Source of the DNA: Planctomycetota bacterium
Lineage (GTDB): Bacteria > Planctomycetota > B15-G4
Direction of reading: 5' to 3'
DNA: 17,907 nt
NCBI GenBank assembly: GCA_003644265.1
Contig: QNBX01000093.1
Coordinates: forward strand, 1-17,907
This document shows, piece by piece, positions 10,457 through 17,412 of the stretch (position 1 is the first letter of the stretch; each line of letters opens with the position of its first letter). The notes below the pieces were generated by a model, which ran no database searches, had not been told where the DNA came from, and saw nothing but the letters and a program-made list of their open reading frames with translations. A program made the translations under genes and the position numbers.

Positions 10457-11590
10457 TCAGAAGGTGACCGACACCGGGTTGCTGAAGCGGCAGGAGGCCG
10501 CGTCCGCCACCTGGATGATGAGGCTCAGGCCACCCGGCATGTGGGCGGTGACGCTGAGGTCGCCGGAGGCATCGAGCAGCCCCTTCTGGCTGATCAGACC
10601 GGCGAGCGGCATGTGCAGCGCGTCACCGGGGCAGAGGCCAAAGGGCACCGTGTCGAGCGAGGTGTTGAAGAACACGACGATGAGACCGTTGGGCGTGCCG
10701 CCCGCCAGTTCGAAGTCGTACAGACCCGACGGGGCCTCGCTGATGACCAAGGACACCGCGCCGGCCGTCGCCGCGTTGACCGAGTAGGGTCCGTGCACCC
10801 AGGTCGAGGTCCAGTTCTCGCTGCTCTCGTTGTTGCCATCGGTGCCGTTGCCGCCGTTGGCTTGCTCGAGACCCTCGGACATCATGATGCGCTGGGCCGA
10901 CTCGCCGAACGAGTGAGCGGACATGAAGTCCTGGTCGCCCACCGCGGTGTCGTCCAGGTAGGTGCTGGTGTCGCTGTCGGCATCGGGGCCGTCCTTGGCC
11001 ACGCCGGTCTTGTCGACGGCCTCGTTGGCGTCGCCCCAAATGACGTAGTCGAGGTCGGTGACCAGATCGCTGGCTCCGTCCCAGTAGAACAGCACGACCA
11101 TCTCACCGGAGTTGGTCAGGCCGCCGCCGCCGCTGATCGAGCCGGGGATGGCCTCGAGCATGTCAGGCACGGCCAGGTTGTCGAAACCGCCGTCGCCGAT
11201 GCACTCGTAGGTGGGCAACTCGCCGTAGGTGTTGAAGAAGCCCTCAGCGCCATCGGCGTCCGCGTACGCGATGGTCTGGTACTCACCGGGAGCGATGCTC
11301 GCGCCGGCCGGGAAACGAGCCGAGAAGTCACCGAAGCCGCCGCCACCAGGGTTGCCATCGACGATGTCGTAGTAGTACACGGGACCACCGGCGAAGGTCG
11401 CATCAGAGATGTAGACGTCCGTGAGATCAACCGCCTCGCTGCCGGGGTTGAAGATCTCAGTCATCTCACCGGCGGTCGGCGTGACGGCGTACTCGGTGAT
11501 GAGCAGCGGGCCCACCTGAGCCTGCAGCGTGGTGGACAGGGCCAAACTGGCCAGTGCGAACGGAATCGAGCCACAGAAAAGGCGCTTCAT
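10457..11590 (-). CDS. Secreted lamin-tail-domain (LTD) protein with conserved C-terminal module
   Basis: This 377-residue protein is probably exported. It has a signal peptide MKRLFCGSIPFALASLALST ending near residue 24 (LQA). A lamin-tail-like beta-sandwich follows: LLITEYAVTP, then TEIFNPGSEAVDLTDVYISD, IAPGEYQTIAYA and GGGLTNSGEMVVLFYWDG (about 26-180). An Asp/Gly/Asn-rich stretch and SENWTSTWVHGPYS (to about 270) complete it. The C-terminal 100 residues (VSLVISEAPSGLYDFELAGG to SCRFSNPVSVTF) form a separate beta-rich module. It resembles C-terminal modules I recall in many secreted Planctomycetota proteins. Function is unknown; LTD domains are found in surface proteins and beside secreted nucleases, but no nuclease domain is visible here. 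The start at 11590 is fixed by the signal peptide and a GGGAG site. The frame runs on to 11677 without homology value. Confidence 0.88.
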   Translation of the reverse strand: MKRLFCGSIPFALASLALSTTLQAQVGPLLITEYAVTPTAGEMTEIFNPGSEAVDLTDVYISDATFAGGPVYYYDIVDGNPGGGGFGDFSARFPAGASIAPGEYQTIAYADADGAEGFFNTYGELPTYECIGDGGFDNLAVPDMLEAIPGSISGGGGLTNSGEMVVLFYWDGASDLVTDLDYVIWGDANEAVDKTGVAKDGPDADSDTSTYLDDTAVGDQDFMSAHSFGESAQRIMMSEGLEQANGGNGTDGNNESSENWTSTWVHGPYSVNAATAGAVSLVISEAPSGLYDFELAGGTPNGLIVVFFNTSLDTVPFGLCPGDALHMPLAGLISQKGLLDASGDLSVTAHMPGGLSLIIQVADAASCRFSNPVSVTF

Positions 11591-11599
11591 GGAGACAAT

Positions 11600-11604
11600 C
11601 TCCC
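11600..11604 (-). promoter_or_regulatory. Ribosome binding site of the lamin-tail protein gene
   Basis: On the minus strand GGGAG lies 9 nt before the ATG at 11590. It decides in favour of this start, which also gives a clean signal peptide, over the more upstream ATG at 11677. Confidence 0.6.
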
Positions 11605-11689
11605 GGATGTCAGTGAGTTGAGTGGCGCCGCTCGGTGCCCGGCAGCCGACCCCAGAAGGACGGCCAACCCCCAGCATGCGCCTTTGGAA

Positions 11690-11775
11690 CGACCATCCTC
11701 AGTCATATGGACTCAATTGCACAAGTCAGAACCCGCGAAAACGGCTCAAAACCGTGTTTTCTGCCCCGTTTACGC
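11690..11775. promoter_or_regulatory. AT-richer divergent intergenic region, probable promoters
   Basis: The 218-nt gap between the lamin-tail gene (minus) and the phosphoesterase gene (plus) holds the least GC-rich stretch of the window. It includes CATATG, CAATTG and runs of A and T. Three AGTC/GACT half-sites (11701-11704, 11710-11713, 11724-11727) and an imperfect hairpin (11738-11744 with 11752-11760) lie within it. I cannot assign -35/-10 boxes with confidence. The location between divergent genes and the base composition are the evidence for promoter function. Confidence 0.4.
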
Positions 11776-11792
11776 TGATCCGCCCGTGACGC

Positions 11793-11798
11793 GGGAGG
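11793..11798 (+). promoter_or_regulatory. Ribosome binding site supporting a GTG start
   Basis: GGGAGG lies 10 nt upstream of the GTG at 11809. There is no in-frame ATG before the first phosphoesterase motif, so this site decides the start. Confidence 0.55.
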
Positions 11799-11808
11799 CC
11801 TGCACAGC

Positions 11809-12825
11809 GTGACCCCGGAGCCCTCCCCGAGGCCCGCGTCCGGCTCGCCGCCCGGCCCGGTCGATGTGATTGGCGACGTGCACGGGCACCTGGGCGCCCT
11901 GCGCCGCGTGGGCGGCCTGCTGGGCTACCGCACGGATGACGGTTGGAGCCACCCCGACGGGCGGCAGCTGCTCTTCCTCGGCGATCTGGTGGACCGCGGC
12001 CCCGCCAGCCTGGACGTGGCCGAGGAGGTCATGCGGCTGGTGGCGGCGGGCCGCGGCCTCTGCCTGATGGGCAACCACGAGTACAACCTCGTGAGCACCG
12101 CCCTGGGCCTGTGCGATGCGCGGCCGAGCAATGCCGACACCGTGACCGATCTGGCCCTGCGCCCGGCGCGCTGGCAACCCGTGCTGAGCTGGCTGGCCAC
12201 GCTGCCCCTGGCGCTGGAGCTGCCCGGGCTGCGGGCGGTGCACGCGGTCTGGCACAACCGCTGCGCCGAGGCCCTGGGCCCCCTGCTGGGCAGCGCCCCG
12301 ATCCGGGCGGCGGCCGCGGGCACCGCAGCGCTCGGGCCCTGGGTGACGCTGGGCTCGCCCTTCAGCGCGGGCGCCCTGCGCGAGGGGCTGCCCAGTCGGG
12401 GCCTGCCCCCGGGCGACGACCTGCCCCACGAGGTGCTGATCAAGGGCTTCGAGGAAGAGGCCGAGGTGCCGTTTCTGGACGCGGACGACAAGTGGCGCAA
12501 GCAGCAGCGGGTCTGCTGGTGGCTGGGTCAGCGCGACGACATCCCGGCCGACGGCCGCGTCGTCTTCGGTCACTACTGGTGCCTGCCGCCGCGTCTCGGC
12601 GCCGAGCTGTTTGCGCCGCCGTATCCCACGGGCCACCCCGACAACGCCTCCTGGCTGCACCGCCATGTACAGGACCTGGCTGCGGAGGGGCGCTGGCCGG
12701 TGCCCGCCCACGAGCGCTTCGTGTGCGTGGACTACAACGGCACGTTCATGCACCACGCGGTGGGTTGCGTGGGCGCCTACCGCTGGCCCGAACACGAGGT
12801 GGTCTGGGCCAGCGAGCCGAGCTGA
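11809..12825 (+). CDS. Calcineurin-like metallophosphoesterase (PPP-type)
   Basis: This 338-residue, probably cytoplasmic, phosphoesterase shows the metal-binding motifs of the PPP superfamily in order: GDVHGH (Asp23, His25), GDLVDRG (Asp59, Asp62, Arg63), GNHE (Asn89, His90, Glu91), a VHAVWH histidine motif and FGHYW. A closing VDYNGTF fits the family's last strand. Motif order and spacing resemble bacterial PrpE/ApaH-like phosphatases, which act on phosphoproteins or dinucleoside tetraphosphates, but the substrate cannot be read from the sequence. Short family members are about 220-280 residues; the extra length here lies between GNHE and FGHY. The start is GTG, with GGGAGG 10 nt before it. 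It is divergent from the lamin-tail gene and convergent with fadE, so it is likely transcribed alone. Confidence 0.9.
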   Translation: MTPEPSPRPASGSPPGPVDVIGDVHGHLGALRRVGGLLGYRTDDGWSHPDGRQLLFLGDLVDRGPASLDVAEEVMRLVAAGRGLCLMGNHEYNLVSTALGLCDARPSNADTVTDLALRPARWQPVLSWLATLPLALELPGLRAVHAVWHNRCAEALGPLLGSAPIRAAAAGTAALGPWVTLGSPFSAGALREGLPSRGLPPGDDLPHEVLIKGFEEEAEVPFLDADDKWRKQQRVCWWLGQRDDIPADGRVVFGHYWCLPPRLGAELFAPPYPTGHPDNASWLHRHVQDLAAEGRWPVPAHERFVCVDYNGTFMHHAVGCVGAYRWPEHEVVWASEPS

Positions 12826-12894
12826 GGCCACCGCGCCGGGCCCGCCGAGCGGTCACACGGCGCGACGGGCGCTGCCAGGGGGGCCCAGACGGCT

Positions 12895-12938
12895 GCTACA
12901 CGGGGGCTACACGGGGGCTTCACGGGGGCTACCGGGAC
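12895..12938. repeat. Short tandem repeat, 11-bp unit, about 3.5 copies
   Basis: The unit GCTACACGGGG occurs at 12895-12905 and 12906-12916. A third copy with one change (GCTTCACGGGG) is at 12917-12927, and a decayed partial copy is at 12928-12938. It fills the gap between the convergent phosphoesterase and fadE genes, ending 2 nt before the fadE stop codon. The unit length is not a multiple of three, so it is not coding. It could act in RNA 3' ends or be plain slippage. Confidence 0.8.
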
Positions 12939-12940
12939 GG

Positions 12941-15469
12941 CTAGAGGCGCGGCCCCACCCCCTCGCGCTGCGGCAGGTCGCTGGGCCGGCTGGTCTGCTC
13001 GGCGGCGCGCCCCAGGTACTCCTCCAGCGTGAACGAGTCCACCTGGATCAGGTCCGTGCGGGCGGCCTCGGCCTCGCGCACCTGGGCTACGTCGGCCTCG
13101 GACAGCACCCCGGCCTCGCGGGCCTGGTCCAGCAGCTCCACCGGGGGCCGGCGGGGCAGCAGGCCCTTGCGGATGGCGTCCTTGATGCGGCGGATGGTGC
13201 CGTCGGCCTCGACGCACAGGACGTGGGCGCGCTCCAGCCGGCCCAGCGCCTCGCTGACGTCATCGGGCAGGTAGACCATGGGCGTGATGCGGTCGCGCTG
13301 CTCACCCGGCACGCCGATGCTGCGCGCCACCTTGGCGGCCAGCTCATCGTCGGGGCCCAGCCCCAGCGGATTGAGCCGCGACCAGAGCAGGACCGGGCCG
13401 GCCAGCAGCCACTCCAGGCCGCTCACGCCCAGGTTGCGGAAGAGCCCGTCGAAGGACTCCTGCATGCGCGCAAAGGCCAGTTCCATGGACCAGTCGAGCA
13501 GCGGGATGTCCTCGGGACGCCGCCCCTCGGCCTCGAAGCGGCGCAGGGCCGCGGTGCCCAGGTACATCCAGCTGAAGATGTCGGCGAAGCGCCCGGCCAC
13601 GGTCTCGCGGCGCTTGAGGCTGCCGCCCAGGGTGGCCATGGCCAGGTCGGCCTGGAAGGCGAAGCTGGCCGAGGCCCAGCTCAGGCGCCGCCAGTGCCGC
13701 GCCCCTGGGCCATCCACCGGCGAGCCCGCCAGGCGGCCACGGCTGGCTGACAGCAACAGCGAGCGCGCGCCGTTGCGCAGCACGTGCTTCACGTGACCCC
13801 AGAAGGCCCGATCGAAGGACACGATGTCGCCGGACTCGGCCGCGTCGATCTCCTGCTGCACCCAGGGGTGACAGCGGATGGCGCCCTGTCCGAAGACCAC
13901 CAGGCAGCGCGTGAGGATGTTGGCGCCCTCCACCGTGATGGAGATGGGCGCGCCCTGATAGGCATGGGCCAGCAGGTTGCGCGGCCCGCGCGAGATGCCG
14001 GCGCCGGCCACCACATCCATGGCGTCGGTGACCGAGCGTCGCGCCAGCTCGGTGAAGTTGTACTTGGCCATGGCGGTCACCACGGCCGGCTTGGCGCCGC
14101 CGTCCAGGCCGCCGTTGGTGTAGCGCCGCGCGGCCTCCAGCAGCCAGGCCGTGCCGGCGATGCGCGCCAGCGGCTCCTCGATGCCCTCGAAACGACCGAT
14201 GGGCACGCCGAACTGTCGCCGCACCGCCGCGTAGGCCCCGGCCACGCGCGCCGAGAGCTGGGCCACCGCCGTGGCGCTGGCCGGCAGCGAGATGCCGCGC
14301 CCGGCGGCCAGGCACTCCATCAACATGCGCCAGCCGCGGCCCACGCCATCGAGCCCGCCGAAGACCGCGTCCTCCAGGCAGACCTCCACGCCGTGCCCCT
14401 GCGTGGGACAGTTGAAGAAGGCGATGCCCATGGGGTCGTGCCGGCGACCGAGCACCACGCCCGGCGTGTCGGAGGGGATCAGCGCGCAAGTGATACCGCG
14501 CTGCCGCTCGCCGCCCAGCAGGCCATCGGGGTCCTCGAGCTGGAAGGCCAGGCCCAGCACGGTGGAGACGGCGGCCAGGGTGATGTAGCGCTTGTCCCAG
14601 TCGAGGCGCAGCATGAGCCGACCGTCGTCGCCCTGGAACACCACGCCGCGCGCGCGGATGGAGCCCGCGTCGCTGCCGGCGCCCGGTTCGGTCAGCGCAA
14701 AGGCGGGCATGGCCTCGCCGCGAGCCAGCAGCGGCAGCCAGTGGTCCTTCTGCGCGTCGGTGCCGTAGTGCACCAGCAGCTCGGCCGGACCCAGGGAGTT
14801 GGGCACCATGACGGTGACGCCCAGGGGCGTCGAGCGGCTGGAGAGGCGCGCCACGATGGCGCTGTTGGCGGAGGGCGAGAAGCCCAGCCCCCCGTACGAC
14901 TTGGGGATGATCAGCCCGAAGAAACCGTGCCGGCGCAGTGCGTCCCAGACCTCGCGCGGCAGGTCGCCCTGGCGCTGCACCTGCCAGTCGTCGGTCAGGG
15001 CGCAGACCTCAGCCACGGGGCCGTCGAGGAAGGCCTGCTCGTCCGGGCTCAAGCCGGGCCAGGCTTCGGTCAGCAGGCGGGCCGTGTCCGGCGCCCCGCC
15101 GAACAGCTCGCCATCGACCCAGACCGAGCCGGCGTCGAGGGCGTCGCGTTCGGTCTGGCTGATGCTGGGCAGCAGCTCCAGGGCCTTCATGGCGCGCAGG
15201 ACGGGGCGCGTCAGCAGCAGCCGCCGCGCGGGCGCCAGCACACCGATCAGGGCCGCCATGCCCAGGCACCACGCCACCGTCGTGAACGCCACGCCGCCCA
15301 GCAGCATGAGCGCGCCCAGCGCGCCCAACCAGGCCGCCAGGGGCAGCGTGAACCAGGACAGGGCCAGGACCGCGACCAGCGCCAACGGAAGCAGCGCGCT
15401 CAGGGGCAGGACAGCGAGGACGGGAGTGATCATGGTGTTCAAGCGAGAGGCGATGGGCCTCGGGCTCAT
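12941..15469 (-). CDS. fadE: Membrane-anchored acyl-CoA dehydrogenase, FadE family
   Basis: This 842-residue flavoprotein would catalyse the first oxidation of fatty-acid beta-oxidation, acyl-CoA to trans-2-enoyl-CoA. Residues 14-80 form two or three hydrophobic segments, as in the N-terminus of E. coli FadE (814 residues). The match continues along the whole length: DEQAFLDGPV, YGGLGFS, VPNSLGPAELL.HYGT, FAD-binding ALTEPGAGSDAGS (259-271), WDKRYITLA, GITCALIP, EGIEEPLARIAG, AYQGAPISITVEGANILTR and FGQGAIRCHP, then the long FadE C-terminal domain (LGGSLKRRE onward). An in-frame ATG at 15433 would give a start closer to E. coli FadE. Neither start has a clear ribosome site, so the longer one is given. 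It lies 35 nt after the histidine kinase on the same strand, so read-through from the regulator genes is possible. Confidence 0.95.
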   Translation of the reverse strand: MSPRPIASRLNTMITPVLAVLPLSALLPLALVAVLALSWFTLPLAAWLGALGALMLLGGVAFTTVAWCLGMAALIGVLAPARRLLLTRPVLRAMKALELLPSISQTERDALDAGSVWVDGELFGGAPDTARLLTEAWPGLSPDEQAFLDGPVAEVCALTDDWQVQRQGDLPREVWDALRRHGFFGLIIPKSYGGLGFSPSANSAIVARLSSRSTPLGVTVMVPNSLGPAELLVHYGTDAQKDHWLPLLARGEAMPAFALTEPGAGSDAGSIRARGVVFQGDDGRLMLRLDWDKRYITLAAVSTVLGLAFQLEDPDGLLGGERQRGITCALIPSDTPGVVLGRRHDPMGIAFFNCPTQGHGVEVCLEDAVFGGLDGVGRGWRMLMECLAAGRGISLPASATAVAQLSARVAGAYAAVRRQFGVPIGRFEGIEEPLARIAGTAWLLEAARRYTNGGLDGGAKPAVVTAMAKYNFTELARRSVTDAMDVVAGAGISRGPRNLLAHAYQGAPISITVEGANILTRCLVVFGQGAIRCHPWVQQEIDAAESGDIVSFDRAFWGHVKHVLRNGARSLLLSASRGRLAGSPVDGPGARHWRRLSWASASFAFQADLAMATLGGSLKRRETVAGRFADIFSWMYLGTAALRRFEAEGRRPEDIPLLDWSMELAFARMQESFDGLFRNLGVSGLEWLLAGPVLLWSRLNPLGLGPDDELAAKVARSIGVPGEQRDRITPMVYLPDDVSEALGRLERAHVLCVEADGTIRRIKDAIRKGLLPRRPPVELLDQAREAGVLSEADVAQVREAEAARTDLIQVDSFTLEEYLGRAAEQTSRPSDLPQREGVGPRL

Positions 15470-15504
15470 CGACCGGGGGACCGGTGGAAGCTTAGCACCG
15501 TCGC

Positions 15505-17403
15505 TCAGAGCGGCTCGCTGAGACGCAGTCGCACGTGGAAGCAGCTGCCCTGACCCGGCGTGCTCTCGACCCAGACCTCGCCGCCGTGGGTCGAGATCAC
15601 GTTGCGCACGATGGAGAGCCCCAGACCCGTCCCGCCGAGCTGACGCGAGCGATCCTTGTCCACCCGGAAAAAGCGCTCGAAGATGCGCTCCTGCGCCTCG
15701 AGCGGAATGCCGGGACCCTGGTCCGCCACGCTCAGACGAACGCAGCGGCGCGCGAGCGTCGGCTCGTCACCCAGCCCTGCCCCGGGCGCCGCAGCGGGCA
15801 CATCGGCGGGCACATCGGCGGGCGCATCGGCGGGCACATCGGCGGGCGCCGCAGCGGACACCGCAGCGGCCTCACCCGTCGGCTCCAGGCCGAGCCTCAC
15901 GTCCACCACGCCACCCACAGGCGAGTACTTCACGGCGTTGTTGAGCAAGTTGGTGACCGCGATCACCAGGGCCGGGTCGTCACCGCGCAGCACCAGCGGG
16001 GCGTCCTCGACGCTCACCTGCAGGCGCACGCCACGCTCGTCGGCGTCGTTCTGCACCGAGCTCACGCAGTCGGCCACCAGCTCCGCCAGGTCCACCGGCT
16101 CGGCGCCGGCATGGTCCGGCCCGCGCTCCAATCGCGCCAGGTCCAGCAGATCGCTGACGATGGCCGTCAGGCGTTCGGTGCTGCGGCCCGCCTTCATCAG
16201 GAAGCGGCCGCGCTGATCGGAGTCCAGATCGGGGTCGTCCAGCAGGGCTTCGATGTAGCCGCGCATGGTGGTGAGCGGCGTCTTCAGCTCGTGCGAGACG
16301 TTGGCCACAAAGTCGCTTCGTACCTGCTCGAGGCGACGCAGGGTGGTCACATCGTGCACCACCAGCACGGCCATCTCGGCCCGGCCCGAGGGGTCGAGCA
16401 CCGGCGTGACCACGAAGGCCAGGTCGTTGCCCTCTTCGCCACCCGGCCCCACGCGGATCTCGCCCTCGCAGCGCTCGGCCTGGGACAGGCAGCGAGCCGC
16501 GGCGTCCACCAGCGACGGGTCCCGCGCCAGGTCGGCGAAGCGCGCGCCCACGCCATCGGCGGCGCCGGGGGCGAGCATGCGTCGGGCCGCGTTGTTGAGC
16601 AGCACCACGCGGCCGCGGCGGTCCATGGCCACCAGGCCCTCGTCCATGGCGGACAGGATGGCGGCCTTCTGGCTGACCTCCGCCACGATGCGCGACTCAC
16701 GCTCCTGCAAGGTCCGGCCCACGTCGTTGAGTACGTTGGCCATGTTGCGCAGCTCGGACGAGCCCGCGGGGTCGACCCGCTGCCGGTAGTCGCCGCGCCC
16801 GAGCGCGCTCATGACGGTGGTCATGCGCAGCAGCGGCCTCGAGATGCGATCGGAGACGATCAGCGCCAGCACCAGCCCCGCGCCCAGGGCCATCAGCGTG
16901 GCCAGCAGCAGCTCCCGTCGCAGGGCGCCGTCGGCCAGCTCCACCACGGAGGCGTCGAGCGCCACGCGCGAGTAGCCCAGCAGTTCCTCGCCGTCGCGCA
17001 GCGCCAGAGCCACGTAGATCATGGGTCGATCCAGGGTGTCGCTCAGGCGTCGGTGGACCTCGCCAGGCACGCGCACCTCGGGGCGCTCGGCGTGGTTGTC
17101 CATGGCGGACGGATCACGGTGGCTGTCGGCCAGCACGCGACCGTCGCCGGCGATGAAGGTGATGCGCCGATCGTCCAGCTGACGCAGCAGGTCGGCCGCC
17201 AGGCGTCCCAGCCCGGCCTCGTCACCCGCCGACAGGAGCGGCCGGGCCAGGCGCGAGAACAGCCAGGCGTCGTCCCGGGCCCGTCGCTCCAGGGTCTGGG
17301 CGCGACTGCTCTGCACCAGACCGCTCACGCGCAGGTCCGCCACCCACGCGGTGACGACCACGGCGAGCGTCATGCCGGCGAGGACTTTCCAGAAGAAGCG
17401 CAT
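15505..17403 (-). CDS. phoR: PhoR-like membrane sensor histidine kinase
   Basis: This 632-residue kinase pairs with the response regulator 9 nt upstream. Domains: TM1 (about 5-24), a periplasmic sensor region (25-160), TM2 (about 163-184), HAMP (185-237) and PAS (about 246-350, AILSAMDEGLVAMDRRGRVV). HisKA has phospho-acceptor His371 in NVSHELKTPLTTMRGY. The HATPase domain has N-box NLLNNAVKYSP (485-495), G1 DQGPGIP (561-567), F-box ERFFRVD and G2 GGTGLGL (590-596). TM-sensor-TM-HAMP-PAS-HisKA-HATPase is the PhoR/WalK layout, so phosphate sensing is likely but not proven. The oddity is an Ala/Pro/Asp-rich insertion (about 510-545, repeated PADV/PADA) between N-box and G1, encoded by a 12-bp tandem repeat. 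All catalytic motifs are intact, so the kinase is probably active. Confidence 0.93.
   Translation of the reverse strand: MRFFWKVLAGMTLAVVVTAWVADLRVSGLVQSSRAQTLERRARDDAWLFSRLARPLLSAGDEAGLGRLAADLLRQLDDRRITFIAGDGRVLADSHRDPSAMDNHAERPEVRVPGEVHRRLSDTLDRPMIYVALALRDGEELLGYSRVALDASVVELADGALRRELLLATLMALGAGLVLALIVSDRISRPLLRMTTVMSALGRGDYRQRVDPAGSSELRNMANVLNDVGRTLQERESRIVAEVSQKAAILSAMDEGLVAMDRRGRVVLLNNAARRMLAPGAADGVGARFADLARDPSLVDAAARCLSQAERCEGEIRVGPGGEEGNDLAFVVTPVLDPSGRAEMAVLVVHDVTTLRRLEQVRSDFVANVSHELKTPLTTMRGYIEALLDDPDLDSDQRGRFLMKAGRSTERLTAIVSDLLDLARLERGPDHAGAEPVDLAELVADCVSSVQNDADERGVRLQVSVEDAPLVLRGDDPALVIAVTNLLNNAVKYSPVGGVVDVRLGLEPTGEAAAVSAAAPADVPADAPADVPADVPAAAPGAGLGDEPTLARRCVRLSVADQGPGIPLEAQERIFERFFRVDKDRSRQLGGTGLGLSIVRNVISTHGGEVWVESTPGQGSCFHVRLRLSEPL
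15793..15864. repeat. 12-bp in-frame tandem repeat inside the histidine kinase gene
   Basis: Six adjoining 12-bp units run from 15793 to 15864. Two match GGCGGGCACATC exactly and lie on either side of a one-base variant; the first unit also differs by one base, and the last two are more diverged. On the coding (minus) strand each unit adds four residues (PADV, PADA and decayed forms). Because 12 is a multiple of three, gain or loss of units would change protein length without a frameshift. Confidence 0.85.
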
Positions 17404-17412
17404 GTCGCCCGC

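Noticed and set aside
10295..11812. 505-codon open frame opposite the lamin-tail protein gene
   Set aside because: The minus-strand gene has a signal peptide, ribosome site and domain match. The plus-strand frame has no recognisable domain and spans a hairpin and an intergenic region.
12895..12938. CRISPR-like array
   Set aside because: The units are 11 bp with no spacers, far too short and directly adjoining. No cas genes are present.
13784..15553. 589-codon open frame opposite fadE
   Set aside because: fadE matches its family end to end. The opposite frame is Gln/His/Arg-rich shadow that crosses into the kinase gene.
15793..15864. CRISPR or mobile-element repeat
   Set aside because: These are adjoining 12-bp units in frame within a coding region, with no spacers or terminal inverted repeats.
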